DNA from: Dysgonomonas sp. 25
GTDB lineage: Bacteria > Bacteroidota > Bacteroidia > Bacteroidales > Dysgonomonadaceae
Assembly (NCBI RefSeq): GCF_010501075.1
Contig: NZ_QVMN01000002.1
Coordinates: forward strand, 372,001-436,000
DNA: 64,000 nucleotides
Direction: 5' to 3'
Each line of letters starts with the position of its first letter. The stretch's first letter is position 1. Under the pieces are notes generated by a model. The model did not search any database and was not told the origin of the DNA. It saw only the letters and a program-made list of their open reading frames with translations. Of the stretch, positions 45,672-52,956 are shown one piece after another. A program made the translations under genes and the position numbers.

Positions 45672-45703
45672 GCGGGATAATTATCTATTATTTCATACAT
45701 TTG
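45669..45703 (+). promoter_or_regulatory. Promoter of the symporter gene
   Basis: TTTG at 45669-45672 and TACATTTG at 45696-45703; the 23-base gap is a little long. The start near 45709 lies before the GTG at 45733, which agrees with that start codon. Confidence 0.55.
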
Positions 45704-45732
45704 GGACTGAAAACGGTAAAGTACAATATATC

Positions 45733-47193
45733 GTGGGTATCTATATCCTTATCATCATTGTCCTCTATTTCGGAGTATTGCTCCTTATCTCACACCTGAC
45801 AAGCAGGCGGTCGGATAATGATGCTTTCTTCCTTGCCAACAGGCAATCGCCTTGGTATCTGGTCGCTATCGGCATGATAGGCGCTTCCATTTCGGGGGTG
45901 ACTTTTATCTCCGTTCCGGGAGTTGTAGGCAATATAGATATGACCTATATGCAGATGGTGCTGGGCTTTATCCCCGGCTACCTGATTGTGGCCTATGTCC
46001 TCTTGCCCTTATATTATAAATTGCAACTCACGACTATATACGGCTATCTGGAGCAACGCTTCGGGCAATATTCGTATAAAACGGGGGCTTCCTTCTTCAT
46101 CCTCTCCCGCATAATAGGCTCGGCAGCAAAGCTCTATCTGGTGGTGCTGGTCTTACAAACGCTGGTCTTCGACCAATGGAACGTACCTTTCCCCGTGACG
46201 GTGGCATGCATCATTGCTATGATATGGCTCTATACGCATCGCAGCGGGATAAAGACAATCGTCTGGACTGATACGTTGCAGACAATCTGTGTTGTAGTGG
46301 CCGTGATATTGATTATCTATCAGGTGGCAAGCCAGTTAGGGATGGGTACTGTGGATATTTTTCGCACCGTTGTCGAGAATGAACATTCACGCATATTCGT
46401 CTTCGACGATTGGGCGTCTACGCAGAACTTCTTCAAACAGTTTTTTAGCGGTATATTGATTGTGATTGTGATGACCGGGCTGGATCAGGACATGATGCAG
46501 AAAAACCTGACTATCCGCACGCTGAAGGATGCCCAGAAGAATATGATATTCTCCGGCATATCCTTTACGCCTTTGAACCTGCTGTTTATGGGTTTAGGGG
46601 TATTGTTGCTGGTGTATGCCTCTGCGCGTGGTATTGCTTTGCCTGAAAAGACGGACGAAATACTGCCGTATATTGTGACCAATTATCTGGGTGTTCCCGC
46701 TTTGATTTGTTTCACTATCGGCATTATCGCCTCCTCCTTTGCCAATGCCGATTCGGCGCTGACCTCGCTGACGACTACCGTATGCGTAGACTTGTTAGGT
46801 ATCGGGAAAAGGGACGACAAAGCCTCTCAGAAGCTTCGCCGCCTGGTGCACGCACTGATGAGTATCGTCTTTCTGTTTGTGATTCTCATCATCCATCTTG
46901 TGGGGCAGAATAATGTTCTCGACACCATATACAAGGCAGCATCCTATACCTATGGGCCTTTGCTCGGGTTATTCTTTTACGGGCTGTTTACGAAAAAAAC
47001 GCCACGGGATGCGCTTGTGCCTGTCGTTTGTGTCCTTGCGCCGGCGCTATGCTTCGTTGTAGACTGGTATTTGTTAAAATATTTCGGATATAAAGTGGGG
47101 TATGAGATACTCTTGTTCAATGGCCTGATTACCGTGCTGGGCTTATGGTTGCTTTCGTTGAACAGGCCTTTGGCGGAGAGAAAGAATCTTTAA
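45733..47193 (+). CDS. Sodium:solute symporter family protein
   Basis: About 486 residues from the GTG at 45733; the frame opens at 45649 but that ATG lies in the preceding terminator. It has 13 predicted membrane helices. SGVTFISVPGVVGNIDMTYM and AIGMIGASISG are in the LeuT-fold first helices, and HRSGIKTIVWTDTLQTICVV is the SSSF signature. GIIASSFANADSALTSLTTT (about 360-380) is the helix that holds the second sodium in this family. Substrate is not known; no neighbouring catabolic gene helps. Confidence 0.88.
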   Translation: MGIYILIIIVLYFGVLLLISHLTSRRSDNDAFFLANRQSPWYLVAIGMIGASISGVTFISVPGVVGNIDMTYMQMVLGFIPGYLIVAYVLLPLYYKLQLTTIYGYLEQRFGQYSYKTGASFFILSRIIGSAAKLYLVVLVLQTLVFDQWNVPFPVTVACIIAMIWLYTHRSGIKTIVWTDTLQTICVVVAVILIIYQVASQLGMGTVDIFRTVVENEHSRIFVFDDWASTQNFFKQFFSGILIVIVMTGLDQDMMQKNLTIRTLKDAQKNMIFSGISFTPLNLLFMGLGVLLLVYASARGIALPEKTDEILPYIVTNYLGVPALICFTIGIIASSFANADSALTSLTTTVCVDLLGIGKRDDKASQKLRRLVHALMSIVFLFVILIIHLVGQNNVLDTIYKAASYTYGPLLGLFFYGLFTKKTPRDALVPVVCVLAPALCFVVDWYLLKYFGYKVGYEILLFNGLITVLGLWLLSLNRPLAERKNL

Positions 47194-47241
47194 AAGCCAT
47201 TAAAATATCCGTCCAAGATAAAGCAATAAGATATTTTGTAT

Positions 47242-47249
47242 TAAATTTG
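47242..47249 (+). promoter_or_regulatory. -7 element of the TetR-fabG operon
   Basis: TAAATTTG matches TAnnTTTG. Start near 47255, leader about 30 bases. Its last three bases overlap the inverted repeat at 47247-47273. Confidence 0.55.
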
Positions 47250-47273
47250 CACAAAGTATATAGTTATGTGCAA
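47247..47273. promoter_or_regulatory. Probable TetR operator
   Basis: TTGCACA (47247-47253) and TGTGCAA (47267-47273) form a perfect 7-base inverted repeat with a 13-base spacer over the presumed start site, just upstream of the TetR gene. Such placement is typical of autorepression. Confidence 0.55.
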
Positions 47274-47283
47274 TAATTAACGT

Positions 47284-47880
47284 ATGTCGATTAACAAAAC
47301 CCGAAATACACTCATCGAAGTAGCCAGGCAGTTATTTGCCAAGCTGGGCGTTGAAAATACGACTATGAACGATATTGCCGTCGCTTCGCACAAAGGGCGG
47401 CGTACGCTGTATACATACTTCAACAACAAAAACGAGGTCTATCAGGCCGTACTCGAATCCGAGCTCGAACAGATGTTGCAATCCTTGCAAGAGGTGGCAG
47501 CAGCCAATCTCCCGGCCGATGAAAAACTCCTGCTCTTTTTCAAGACACGTTTCGATATTGTGAAGAAGGTCGTTGCCCGTAACGGGACGCTCAAAGCCGA
47601 CTTCTTCCGCGATATCTGGCGGGTGCAGTATGTGCGCAAGGCATACGACAACAAAGAGATAGAAGTAATCAAGGATATACTCGACAATGGCGTGAAAGAG
47701 GGTGTTCTGGAGATGCCCGATACACACATCATAGCCGAGATATTGCACCATGCGCTGAAAGGGTTGGAACTGCCTTATCTGCGTGGGCAAATCGGTTCGC
47801 GCGACCAGTCGGACGAGACGGATAGGAATATTGCTTATCTTATTTACGAAGGAATAAAGAAGAAGAAAACAAATACTTAA
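47284..47880 (+). CDS. TetR family transcription regulator
   Basis: 198 residues. The helix-turn-helix is TTMNDIAVASHKGRRTLYTYFNNKNEVYQAV (described here as positions about 24-54), with the usual YxYFxNKxE ending. The remaining helices form a ligand pocket and dimer face, typical of TetR, without signature of a known ligand. It precedes fabG by 27 bases, suggesting that it senses and controls a step in fatty-acid metabolism. An inverted repeat over the promoter fits autoregulation. Confidence 0.9.
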   Translation: MSINKTRNTLIEVARQLFAKLGVENTTMNDIAVASHKGRRTLYTYFNNKNEVYQAVLESELEQMLQSLQEVAAANLPADEKLLLFFKTRFDIVKKVVARNGTLKADFFRDIWRVQYVRKAYDNKEIEVIKDILDNGVKEGVLEMPDTHIIAEILHHALKGLELPYLRGQIGSRDQSDETDRNIAYLIYEGIKKKKTNT

Positions 47881-47907
47881 ATCATTCATTTTTAATCTGA
47901 ACAAATT

Positions 47908-48654
47908 ATGAAATTATTAGAAGGAAAGACTGCCATCATTACAGGAGCAGCGCGCGGTATCGGTAAAGCTATTGCCTTGAAATATGCTGAACAAGGAGCT
48001 AATATTGCATTCACCGATTTAGCTATCGATGACAATGCAAAGGCTACTGAAGCTGAAATCGCTAAACTCGGCGTGAAGGTGAAAGGCTATGCTTCGAATG
48101 CGGCAGACTTTGACGATACACACAAGGTAGTAGAAGAGATTATCAAAGATTTCGGACAGGTAGATATCCTTATCAACAATGCCGGTATCACACGTGATGG
48201 TTTGATGATGCGTATGACAGAACAGCAATGGGATATGGTAATCAATATCAACCTGAAATCGGCTTTCAACTTCATTCATGCGCTTACTCCGGTATTTATG
48301 AAACAAAAAAGCGGTAATATTATCAATATGAGTTCGGTGGTAGGACTTTCGGGAAATGCGGGACAAACAAACTACTCGGCTTCTAAAGCTGGTATGATTG
48401 GTTTGGCTAAATCTATTGCCAAAGAACTCGGTTCGCGCGGAGTACGTGCCAACTGTATTTGTCCGGGCTTTATCATTACCGAAATGACAGGTGTATTGCC
48501 TGAAGACGTGAAAAAGAAATGGGCAGAGCAAATTCCGCTTCGCCGTGGAGGAACTCCTGAGGATGTAGCCAATGTAGCCGTATTCTTAGGTTCAGACCTT
48601 TCGTCGTACGTTACAGGACAAGCTATCCCTGTCTGCGGCGGTATGAATATGTAA
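47908..48654 (+). CDS. fabG: 3-oxoacyl-ACP reductase
   Basis: 248 residues, the normal length. The NADPH motif is ITGAARGIGKAIAL (about 11-24), then NNAG (90-93), Asn114, Ser142 or Ser143, Tyr156 and Lys160 (YSASK). The end VCGGMNM is usual for FabG. It reduces 3-oxoacyl-ACP in the elongation cycle of fatty-acid synthesis. The upstream TetR gene is in the same unit. Confidence 0.93.
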   Translation: MKLLEGKTAIITGAARGIGKAIALKYAEQGANIAFTDLAIDDNAKATEAEIAKLGVKVKGYASNAADFDDTHKVVEEIIKDFGQVDILINNAGITRDGLMMRMTEQQWDMVININLKSAFNFIHALTPVFMKQKSGNIINMSSVVGLSGNAGQTNYSASKAGMIGLAKSIAKELGSRGVRANCICPGFIITEMTGVLPEDVKKKWAEQIPLRRGGTPEDVANVAVFLGSDLSSYVTGQAIPVCGGMNM

Positions 48655-48682
48655 TAATAGCTGATTAGCATACTTCTTGTTT

Positions 48683-48710
48683 GGCAGGATATGATTTTTA
48701 TTATCCTGCC
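48683..48710 (+). terminator. Hairpin after fabG
   Basis: GGCAGGATA (48683-48691) pairs with TATCCTGCC (48702-48710). TACTTC and GAAGTA outside it add a second short stem. There is no clear T run, so its role as a terminator is uncertain. Confidence 0.5.
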
Positions 48711-48749
48711 GAATTGGAAGTAGAACACGAAAATTAACACTTTTATAAA

Positions 48750-49385
48750 ATGAAAGACAAACTTATACTATTAGACGAAAACAGGCTCATAGAACTGATT
48801 GAACAAAATCCTTTTTTTAAGAACATTATTGATAACTGGTTAGAAGGTAATATAACGAAAGAGAATATTATAAAATCCGGTATTACTGAAACGCTTTGGT
48901 TATATGATGGCGATTTAGTCGTTAATGGAGAATTTCATTCGGTTCAAGACCTTCCGGAAGGCATTAATCAGCTATTCATAAACGGTAACATTCTTGTGGA
49001 AAACCTTTATATGGCAAATATGGAAATATTAGCTGTAAGTGGGAGCATTCAGGTAAAAAGCGCTATATTTCAGAATGTGATCTTATTCGTAGAACAAAAT
49101 CTGGAAGCCACAAAAGGTGTTTTTGTCGGAGACACATATTGTTATACCGAAGTCAGAGGTAAACTACATACTCCCCGGATTGTTTTCGTTTCGGACGGGC
49201 AGTTCAATGTTGCGAATATATCCAAAGATACGGAAGGCGTCATTGGATATAACTCATATAGTGAGAGGGGCGACGAGCAAAGCCTGAGGGGTATGGGATT
49301 AAATAAGATCGTTTCGATAGATGATTTTCCCGAGTTTAAAGAATCCGGCAACTCTTTCGGAGCTTTTAACCTGATGGTAAAATAG
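48750..49385 (+). CDS. Hypothetical protein, beta-rich
   Basis: 211 residues, no recognised family. The first 50 residues are helical and charged. From about 50 to 150 short hydrophobic strands repeat (LFINGNILVENLYMANMEIL, SGSIQVKSAIFQNVILFVEQ), which suggests a right-handed beta helix such as those in bactofilin-like proteins. No signal peptide. It is preceded by a 9-residue-stem hairpin of fabG and followed by a convergent microprotein gene, so it may be a single-gene unit. Confidence 0.6.
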   Translation: MKDKLILLDENRLIELIEQNPFFKNIIDNWLEGNITKENIIKSGITETLWLYDGDLVVNGEFHSVQDLPEGINQLFINGNILVENLYMANMEILAVSGSIQVKSAIFQNVILFVEQNLEATKGVFVGDTYCYTEVRGKLHTPRIVFVSDGQFNVANISKDTEGVIGYNSYSERGDEQSLRGMGLNKIVSIDDFPEFKESGNSFGAFNLMVK

Positions 49386-49425
49386 ATTGCCGGATATACA
49401 ATAATATCCTGAAAATCAGTTGCTT

Positions 49426-49593
49426 TTAATCATTCTCTTCGTCGTCGTAGAGATTATTCAACTCGAACGATATACTGTCGAGTTCCTTTGTCCATGCCTC
49501 TATCAACGCATGCGGCGTGTCTTTAGGCGCTTCGTCTATTCTTTTCTTGGCAAGTTCCAATTCCTTTTCCAGTTCTTCTCTTCTTCCACTCAT
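49426..49593 (-). CDS. Small acidic microprotein
   Basis: 55 residues read on the minus strand from the ATG at 49593 to the TAA at 49426. The translation begins MSGRREELEKELELAKKRID and ends NNLYDDEEND. It is helical and charged, with codon usage that looks coding. I do not recognise a family. It converges on the upstream hypothetical gene. As it is short, it should be treated as a candidate. Confidence 0.55.
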   Translation of the reverse strand: MSGRREELEKELELAKKRIDEAPKDTPHALIEAWTKELDSISFELNNLYDDEEND

Positions 49594-49712
49594 AGCATAT
49601 GGCATTTTTTAGTTTATAGGCCTGTTTACTATTTAAACAAAATACCTGCCATATAGTTGCATCTTCTCCCGGAAGATTTATCTATACGGGGAGAAATGCA
49701 CCTCACCCTATA

Positions 49713-49740
49713 TCCCTCTCCAATCGGAGAGGGACTTTTT
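49713..49740 (+). repeat. Hairpin repeat with T tail
   Basis: TCCCTCTCC and GGAGAGGGA form a 9-base-pair stem with loop AATC, then TTTTT. The motif CCCTCTCC..GGAGAGGG is of a kind I have seen repeated in intergenic regions of Bacteroidetes genomes. It could act as a terminator. Confidence 0.6.
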
Positions 49741-49814
49741 GAGTCGCCTACGCTCCTCGATCGCTGATTGTTAATTGTCAGTAAGTGTGAAAGAAAGTTT
49801 TATCTATAGAGCAG

Positions 49815-49833
49815 CCTCCCCTCGTGGGGGAGG
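49815..49833. repeat. G/C-rich hairpin repeat
   Basis: CCTCCCC and GGGGAGG form a 7-base-pair stem around TCGTG. It is 75 bases from the first hairpin and has a similar but reversed composition, so the two may make up one REP-like element. Confidence 0.5.
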
Positions 49834-49879
49834 TGGGAGGGGGCGAAAAAACACTGTATCGCGTAATATATGTCAAGTG

Positions 49880-49942
49880 TGTCAAGTTTTAACTAAATTT
49901 CAGTTGATAATCAGCGGAGTAAGTTTTTTGTATAACTTGACA
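49880..49942. promoter_or_regulatory. Long-spaced inverted repeat upstream of feoAB
   Basis: TGTCAAGTT (49880-49888) is inverted at AACTTGACA (49934-49942); another TGTCAAG lies at 49871-49877. It is 125 bases upstream of feoAB and could be an iron- or redox-responsive operator, though it does not look like a standard Fur box. Confidence 0.35.
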
Positions 49943-50066
49943 ACTGTACAGGTTGGCGGATTGCAGAGAGTTCTTTATAATGATTCTAAATAATATTGTT
50001 TTTGTAATGGATATTTGGTAAAAAAATCCCATCTTTGTAGCCAATTTCTATTGCAAAATCACTATT

Positions 50067-52550
50067 ATGCTTCTTTCGGAACTAAAAACAGGAGAAAAAG
50101 GAATCATCGTAAAAGTAAACGGGAGTGGAGCATTCCGCAAACGTATTCTTGAGATGGGTTTTATAAAGGGGAAAAGCATCAAGGTTATCCTGAATGCACC
50201 TCTCAAAGATCCGATTAAGTATAAAGTGATGGATTACGAAGTCTCCTTGCGCCGCAGCGAAGCAGCATTGATAGAAGTTGTTTATCCCGATACGACCGGG
50301 AATGTAGAGCCGAAACAGGACGAAGAATCGAAAGAGCAGATTATCCACGAAGAACAGGATGTACCTTGCGTACCTAAGGCGGCAAAAGAAAAGAACGGAA
50401 AAAAGACCATTACAGTAGCCTTAGTCGGCAACCCGAATGCGGGAAAGACATCGTTGTTCAACGTCTCCTCGGGGGGGCACGAGCATGTCGGCAATTACGG
50501 AGGGGTGACAATCGACTCGAAAGAAGGCCGCTTTAAGCATAAAGGTTACACGATAAACATTGTAGACCTGCCGGGCACATACTCGCTTTCGGCTTATACA
50601 CCCGAGGAGTTGTATGTGCGTAAATATATGATCGAGGATAAGCCCGACATTATAATCAATGTTGTGGCGGCATCCAATCTTGAGCGCAACCTGTATCTGA
50701 CGACTGAATTGATAGACATTGAGGCTCCGACTATTATTGCGCTCAATATGTATGACGAGCTGAAAGCCAGTGGCGCGCAGTTCGATTATGCAAGCCTGTC
50801 GAAGATGATAGGTATCCCTATTGTGCCGACAGTGAGCAAGACGGGTGAAGGAATCGATGAATTGTTCGATACTGTTATCCGGGTATATGAGGATAAAGAG
50901 CCTATTGTCCGCCATATCCATATCTATTATGGCAATACGCTCGAAAATGCTATCAGCAAGCTGAATATACATATAGAGAAGACACTGAAAGAGCGTTTTA
51001 TATTTCCCCGTCGTTATATCTCTGTCAAATTGATAGAGAAGGATAAGGATATCGAATCCTATATCTCATCCTTTGCAGGGGGAAATAATATCCTGCTATA
51101 CAGGGATGAGCTGTTGAAAGAAGCGGAGGAAACGCTTAACGAAGATACCGAATCGGCATTGACGAATGCCCGCTATGGTTTCATTGCCGGAGGGTTGAAG
51201 GAAACCTTCAAGGAGAAAACCTTCAAGTCGAATATCACAACGGCCATCGATGCCATTATGACGCATAAATATTGGGGATTCCCTTTGTTCTTCCTCTTTA
51301 TGTGGGTTATGTTCGAATGTACGTTCCGGCTGGGAGGTTATCCGATGGAGTGGATCGAAAGCGGCGTTGAGTGGTTGGGAGGTTTTGTAAAAGAACTGAT
51401 GCCCGAAGGCATGTTGAAAGACTTACTGGTCGACGGTATTATCGGTGGAGTAGGTGGAGTGATTGTCTTCCTGCCCAATATTGTCATACTCTACGCCTTT
51501 ATCTCCTTTATGGAGGACTCGGGCTATATGGCACGTGCAGCCTTCATTATGGACAAAGTCATGCACAAAATGGGGCTTCACGGTAAATCCTTTATCCCTT
51601 TGATAATGGGCTTTGGATGTAATGTTCCGGCTATTTTATCTACCCGCACCATCGAGAGCCGCAATAGCCGTATGATAACGATGCTTATCAACCCGTTTAT
51701 GTCTTGTAGCGCCCGCTTGCCGGTGTATGTGTTGTTTGTTACGCTATTCTTTCCGGACTATGCAGGACTGGCCTTGTTTTGCTTGTATGGTATCGGTATT
51801 TTGATAGCCGTTGTATCGGCGCGGTTATTCAAGCGGTTCCTGTTCAAAGGTGAAGATACACCTTTTGTGATGGAACTGCCTCCATATCGTATGCCGACGC
51901 TCCGTTCCGTTGTTACCCATATGTGGGATAAATCCCAGCAATACCTCAAGAAGATGGGGGGAGTTATTCTGATTGCTTCTATCATCATCTGGTTCTTGGG
52001 CTATTTCCCGCAGAATGAGCTGTTGAATACGACCTATGAGAATCAGGTGACGCTTGTTGAACAGCAATATGCAGAAAAGGCAATTGATGAGGAGGCAAAA
52101 GAGGAGCAGTTGAAAGAGCTTGAAGAGCAGTATAATGCGCAACTTCAGGAGAACTCCTATATCGGGCGTATCGGGAAAACAATAGAGCCGGCTATGCGTC
52201 CGCTTGGTTTCGACTGGAAGATAAGCGTCAGCCTTTTGTCGGGAATGGCCGCCAAAGAGGTTGTTGTTAGTACGCTCGGAGTTTTATATACGGGAGATTC
52301 AGAGAATGAAGAATCGTTGAGGATGCGTATCTGGAACGATACACAACCCGATGGAAGCAAGACATTCTCTTTGTTAACAGTTGTCAGTTTGTTGCTTTTT
52401 GTGTTGATTTACTTTCCTTGTGTTGCTACAGTTGCCGCCATCAAAGAAGAGTCCGGTTCGTGGAAATGGGGCTTGTTTAGTGTCATGTATACTACGCTTT
52501 TGGCTTGGGTGCTCTCCTTTGCTGTTTATCAGATAGGAAGTTTACTATAG
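50067..52550 (+). CDS. feoB: Fused FeoA-FeoB ferrous iron transporter
   Basis: 827 residues. The first 75 are a FeoA SH3-like domain (LLSELKTGEKGIIVKVNGSG). A charged linker of about 35 residues joins the FeoB GTPase domain, with G1 GNPNAGKT (121-128), G3 DLPG (167-170) and G4 ALNMYDEL. The membrane part, from about 395, carries the two Gate motifs (GYMARAAFIMDKVMHKMGLH and SLLSGMAAKEVVVSTLGVLY), which surround the ferrous iron path. It takes up Fe2+ across the inner membrane under anoxic conditions. A small Cys-rich partner that usually follows it is found 6.3 kb further on. Confidence 0.96.
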   Translation: MLLSELKTGEKGIIVKVNGSGAFRKRILEMGFIKGKSIKVILNAPLKDPIKYKVMDYEVSLRRSEAALIEVVYPDTTGNVEPKQDEESKEQIIHEEQDVPCVPKAAKEKNGKKTITVALVGNPNAGKTSLFNVSSGGHEHVGNYGGVTIDSKEGRFKHKGYTINIVDLPGTYSLSAYTPEELYVRKYMIEDKPDIIINVVAASNLERNLYLTTELIDIEAPTIIALNMYDELKASGAQFDYASLSKMIGIPIVPTVSKTGEGIDELFDTVIRVYEDKEPIVRHIHIYYGNTLENAISKLNIHIEKTLKERFIFPRRYISVKLIEKDKDIESYISSFAGGNNILLYRDELLKEAEETLNEDTESALTNARYGFIAGGLKETFKEKTFKSNITTAIDAIMTHKYWGFPLFFLFMWVMFECTFRLGGYPMEWIESGVEWLGGFVKELMPEGMLKDLLVDGIIGGVGGVIVFLPNIVILYAFISFMEDSGYMARAAFIMDKVMHKMGLHGKSFIPLIMGFGCNVPAILSTRTIESRNSRMITMLINPFMSCSARLPVYVLFVTLFFPDYAGLALFCLYGIGILIAVVSARLFKRFLFKGEDTPFVMELPPYRMPTLRSVVTHMWDKSQQYLKKMGGVILIASIIIWFLGYFPQNELLNTTYENQVTLVEQQYAEKAIDEEAKEEQLKELEEQYNAQLQENSYIGRIGKTIEPAMRPLGFDWKISVSLLSGMAAKEVVVSTLGVLYTGDSENEESLRMRIWNDTQPDGSKTFSLLTVVSLLLFVLIYFPCVATVAAIKEESGSWKWGLFSVMYTTLLAWVLSFAVYQIGSLL

Positions 52551-52956
52551 AATTACACTGTATATATATTCATAAAAAAAGCAAATAATTGAATATTGAA
52601 TATTTCTTAACACTATAGCTTATCTAAACAATTTCACCTTTCCGACTGTTTAAGATGTAGATTTTTTGTTTGATTAAAATAGATTGATTTACAGTTGTTT
52701 CGTATCTATTGCTTTCATTTTGTTATTGAAAGTGTGTGATTTAACACTTTGTTTGGTTTTGTTAATAATAATTTTAATTTTTACGTTCCTATTAGCTTGC
52801 ATTTTGCAATAATTCACATTTTTAGCAAAAATATGTAGTATTTATGCAAAAAAAAGTATATTTTTGCTCTCTGGTATATATATAGTCTGGAAAAGCCTTT
52901 CCATATGTAACAAAATGAAAGAAACGTTTTATTAATAATTAATAAGTAGTGTTTGT
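52551..52956 (+). promoter_or_regulatory. AT-rich control region of the SusC locus
   Basis: 406 bases without a gene. TATTTTTG at 52859-52866 matches TAnnTTTG and would give an 85-base leader to the ATG at 52957. An inverted repeat TTGCA-TTT-TGCAA is at 52797-52809. No sigma/anti-sigma or hybrid two-component regulator gene is next to the locus. Confidence 0.45.

Larger units (their letters stand above)
49594..50066. other. Intergenic region with hairpin repeats upstream of feoAB
   Basis: It holds a T-tailed hairpin at 49713-49740, a G/C-rich hairpin at 49815-49833, and a 9-base inverted repeat at 49880-49888 and 49934-49942. A weak -7 match (CATCTTTG, one mismatch) lies near 50032. No protein gene is seen. 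Confidence 0.55.

Noticed and set aside
48750-49385. Bactofilin
   Set aside because: The strand pattern is suggestive, but the typical DUF583 core and glycine positions are not clear enough to name it.
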